This document shows, piece after piece, positions 7,801 through 9,055 of a stretch of 9,055 nt of DNA. Source of the DNA: Bacillota bacterium (GTDB taxonomy: Bacteria > Bacillota > Clostridia > Christensenellales > Aristaeellaceae); the NCBI GenBank assembly GCA_023391725.1, contig JAEWAH010000124.1, positions 1 through 9,055 on the forward strand. The letters run 5' to 3'. The notes below the pieces were generated by a model. The model worked only from the letters and a program-made list of their open reading frames with translations, was not told where the DNA came from and did no database searches. Positions within the stretch are counted from its first letter, which is position 1, and the number at the start of each line of letters is the position of its first letter. The position numbers were made by a program, and so were the translations under genes.

Positions 7801-7924
7801 GTTCGGCGGTTTGGAAAAAGCGTACAGCCACCTCGTCCACCTTTTGAAAGAGGCGTCTTTCCAGGGTGGATTCCAAGCGTTTGAGCTTTACCAGCGTCTG
7901 TGCCACGCTTTTTTCGGTAAGCAT
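4808..7924 (-). CDS. GH38 alpha-mannosidase, cytoplasmic
   Basis: A 1038-residue glycoside hydrolase family 38 retaining alpha-mannosidase, a zinc enzyme that releases mannose from alpha-linked oligosaccharides. The usual family length is about 1000-1050. Residues 1 to about 245 are the N-terminal accessory domain. The catalytic domain starts with GHSHMDTAWLWP, giving zinc ligands His260 and Asp262. The nucleophile is Asp372 in FWLPDTFGYS, and the family glycine-rich loop YGKGDGGGGP is at 463-472. The central domain holds ELYLELHRGTLTNQHQIKR (517-535). His580 in NQFHDILPGT is the probable remaining zinc ligand. Residues from about 690 form the C-terminal beta-sandwich. All expected catalytic residues are present. 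There is no signal peptide, so substrates must be imported as oligosaccharides or come from internal glycoconjugates. ATG 7924 has AAGGAG 8 nt upstream. It lies downstream of the repressor gene in the same direction and ends just before a strong terminator. Confidence 0.96.
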   Translation of the reverse strand: MLTEKSVAQTLVKLKRLESTLERRLFQKVDEVAVRFFQTAEPLHHIPEESQFGPLPAIGRWGGEGQYGWFRGAYTVPPELNGKDLFLYPRIGGYEATLWVDEKIHSNFAQKTLVGSHGNHYCNRFVACARAGAKVEMALEYYAYHQMPGCFPLTQESQEDFTYPLGPVDVCLRDDQVMEYLFDLRTLLSLAGALNEDSFRRADILYSLLKVHRELFYDPDRVSQEEFRAGLQATLPLLKEQLQKHNGPTTAYVGLVGHSHMDTAWLWPIVETVKKCARTYANQLNLMEEYPEYTFTQSSACHSNWIRVYYPELFARIQEKVAQGRYEMNGGVWVECDCNLTGGEYMIRQFLWGQRFTQKYFGVLSDAFWLPDTFGYSYAIPQIMLGCGATSFLTTKMAWNDTNRFPSTSFYWKGLDGSKVLTHLNVTHIGPEPATLMDITAQGNINNSPMQEKMTARMRLFSYGKGDGGGGPEFEMIEMSRRLADLEGVPRSEHTNVSRFMKKLKEELREPTLYAGELYLELHRGTLTNQHQIKRNNRLLEIALHNLELLTVRDAVFHQKPADGEAVRPLMDTLLVNQFHDILPGTCIHRVHEESIAATSNAISQAEELSQALLSGEKSESHTTLFNPLSFVRRDTVYLPRRPGCRVAGGNPQQAYVDMDGREMLAVAGIEIPAFGSVELAWEPGEPQTQKNPFILEGDTLTTPFARVRFSQNGALTSFVDLRTGRELVDKEGYAFNTFLVAEDLPAAWDNWDIDADLEDKFADTSRLLKREIVSVGAVQVRVRSVYQLTLASTLIQDMVFDAFSPQVNFEMVIDWQDGHRFLKAAFDTALLCDGVRNEIQFGFIRRSNHRSTPQEKARFEICNHKYSDLSEAGFGLAILNDCKYGLSVREGSMRLSLHKGGERPDHLGDRGRHVCRYAILPHAGDFSAETVVQPAYAFNYLSLKKDGAKALPSLLQVDAPNVIIEAVKPCEDTAYAYILRLYEATGAYTNATLSFGNPVKSLALTNMLEEEQEALAAGDTASLTFRPFEIKTLRVGY

Positions 7925-7970
7925 CGGTATTCTCCTTTATGTGAAATCCTATAAATGAAAATAGCCAAAG

Positions 7971-8006
7971 AACAGCAGGGGGCGGAATTTCGGTCCCCCT
8001 GCTGTT
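7971..8006 (-). terminator. Terminator hairpin overlapping the repressor stop codon
   Basis: A perfect 12-bp stem pairs AACAGCAGGGGG (7971-7982) with 7995-8006 around a 12-nt loop. On the minus strand it begins within the TAA stop (8005-8007) of the repressor and is followed by CTTTGGCTATTTTC, a weak T-rich tract. It should reduce read-through into the mannosidase gene 47 bp further on, so it may act as an attenuator between the two genes rather than a full stop. Its AACAGC ends match those of the terminator at 4738-4796. Confidence 0.65.
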
Positions 8007-9055
8007 ACAAATCGTTCCTGGGGCATTCCCCGGTGGTGGTGCCCACGATCAGCTTCGTAGGGACCACAATGTTTTTAGCCGGTTTCACAGCCCCGCCCAT
8101 GCTGCCAAGCAGCAGTTCCGCCACATGTTTGCCGATCAGCTCCTGGTCCTGGCGGGCAGTGGTGATAGTCCCGGGCAGCACGTGAGCCCATTCTGAATCG
8201 TCAAAGCCGCATACGCTCAAGTCCCTGGGCACGCTGATATTCATCTCACGGCAGGCCATCAGGATCTGAAATGCCAATTCGTCATGCTCGGCCATAATGG
8301 CGGTGACGCCCTGGAGCATAAGCTGCTTGATCTTCTCGCCCAGGGGGCCGGGTTCGCCTTCGATACTGCTCCTGCGCAGGTTTTCCACCATGTCGGTGAC
8401 GATGAAATCGCTGCGCAGCGCAAGGCCCGCCTTCTCGTGAGCCAGAACGTAGCCTGCGATGCGGTCGCACACGGTGCGCCGTTCCTCTGGCTGAACGCCG
8501 GAGATATAGGCGATGCGCCTGTGGCCCAGGGAGATCAAATGCTCCATGAGCTGCGTAGTGCCACCCAAGTTATCGCTGGTAACGGAGCTGATGTAGGGGC
8601 AGTTGCTGGGGATATCCATGATGACGACGGGCTTGCCGGAAAAGACAAGCTGATTCAGGGTATTGATGTGGATATCGGAAGATTTGGGATAATAGGCCAC
8701 ACCCGCCACGTGCATGGTGGTCAACTGGGTCAAGATGGTGCGGCCCCGGGAAGGGGGATCATCCTCTGTGATATAGATGGAAGCGTAGCAGCCCTGGTCG
8801 GTGAGGGTATGACTGGCGGCCTGAAAGGCAGTTGTGAGGCCGGTACGGCTGATGTTGAAGGGAAAAATAAAGGCGAATAAGCTGCTTACGGCCTGCTGCT
8901 GGGATTCCTTTTGATAGATGTCCCTGGAGACAAAGCTACCTATGCCGCGCTTGCGGTAAAGAATGCCCCGGTTTTCCAGCTCCGTCATGGCCCGGCGCGC
9001 GGTGATACGGCTGATGCCATGCTTTTCCATGAGCTTGCTTTCTGTACAGATAGGG
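8005..9055 (-). CDS. GntR/LacI-type (AraR-like) transcriptional repressor, 5' end missing
   Basis: Hybrid regulator with a GntR winged helix-turn-helix at the N terminus and a LacI/GalR-type periplasmic-binding-protein-like sugar sensor, the architecture of AraR. The gene runs off the right edge: the frame continues upstream of the internal Met at 9030 as TESKLMEKHGISRITARRAM, the recognition-helix region. The wing RKRGIGSFVSRD follows. The sensor domain begins at LFAFIFPF and shows LacI hallmarks: PVVIMDI, SVTSDNLGGTTQLMEHLISLGHRRIAYIS in the hinge and subdomain region, and the C-terminal ITTARQDQELIGKHVAELLLG. About 30-40 N-terminal residues are missing. It probably controls the adjacent mannosidase and perhaps the 954-4130 operon through the palindrome at 918-927. 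The effector would be a sugar or sugar phosphate, identity unknown. Confidence 0.9.
   Translation of the reverse strand, partial: PICTESKLMEKHGISRITARRAMTELENRGILYRKRGIGSFVSRDIYQKESQQQAVSSLFAFIFPFNISRTGLTTAFQAASHTLTDQGCYASIYITEDDPPSRGRTILTQLTTMHVAGVAYYPKSSDIHINTLNQLVFSGKPVVIMDIPSNCPYISSVTSDNLGGTTQLMEHLISLGHRRIAYISGVQPEERRTVCDRIAGYVLAHEKAGLALRSDFIVTDMVENLRRSSIEGEPGPLGEKIKQLMLQGVTAIMAEHDELAFQILMACREMNISVPRDLSVCGFDDSEWAHVLPGTITTARQDQELIGKHVAELLLGSMGGAVKPAKNIVVPTKLIVGTTTGECPRNDL

Noticed and set aside
1..9055. CRISPR arrays, tRNA or rRNA genes, insertion sequences, attachment sites
   Set aside because: No regularly spaced direct repeats, cloverleaf sequences, rRNA motifs or transposase-like frames were seen in the window.

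Overview
The window looks like a piece of a moderately GC-rich Bacillota genome, probably a gut-type Clostridia. This rests on strong AAGGAG-type Shine-Dalgarno sites, a GntR/LacI hybrid regulator, and compact double-hairpin intergenic repeats. The lineage is an inference; no rRNA or other marker gene is present. All readable genes belong to carbohydrate metabolism and none shows a signal peptide or membrane segment, so the encoded chemistry appears cytoplasmic. No transporter gene is present.

Left end (1-789, minus): a decayed transketolase. It keeps a good promoter, ribosome site and start codon. It then has a TAG at codon 12, two single-base frame breaks, and a junction where the N-terminal-subunit sequence passes straight into the last quarter of the C-terminal subunit. 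About 1 kb of the original two-gene pair seems to be missing.

Centre left (954-4130, plus): a tight three-gene operon divergent from the transketolase remnant. It encodes a TIM-barrel sugar isomerase/epimerase, an N-acetylhexosamine 1-kinase-like anomeric sugar kinase, and a Gfo/Idh/MocA NAD(P)-dependent oxidoreductase. An extended -10 promoter (TGATATACT) precedes it, and a perfect 10-bp palindrome sits just downstream in a typical operator position.

Middle (4131-4807): 677 bp without a convincing gene. It contains three copies of a modular double-hairpin repeat, one extra GC-rich hairpin and a strong bidirectional terminator. It separates the plus-strand operon from the converging minus-strand mannosidase gene.

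Right (4808-9055, minus): a complete 1038-residue GH38 alpha-mannosidase and, upstream of it, a GntR/LacI-type (AraR-like) repressor that runs off the right edge. A perfect 12-bp terminator hairpin overlaps the repressor stop codon and separates the two genes.

Taken together, this is probably a locus for intracellular use of mannose- and/or hexosamine-containing oligosaccharides. The mannosidase would release monosaccharide, the kinase would make a sugar 1-phosphate, and the oxidoreductase plus epimerase would carry out a redox or epimerisation step. A sugar-responsive repressor would control it. The exact substrate cannot be read from the sequence, and the gene combination is the main functional puzzle.
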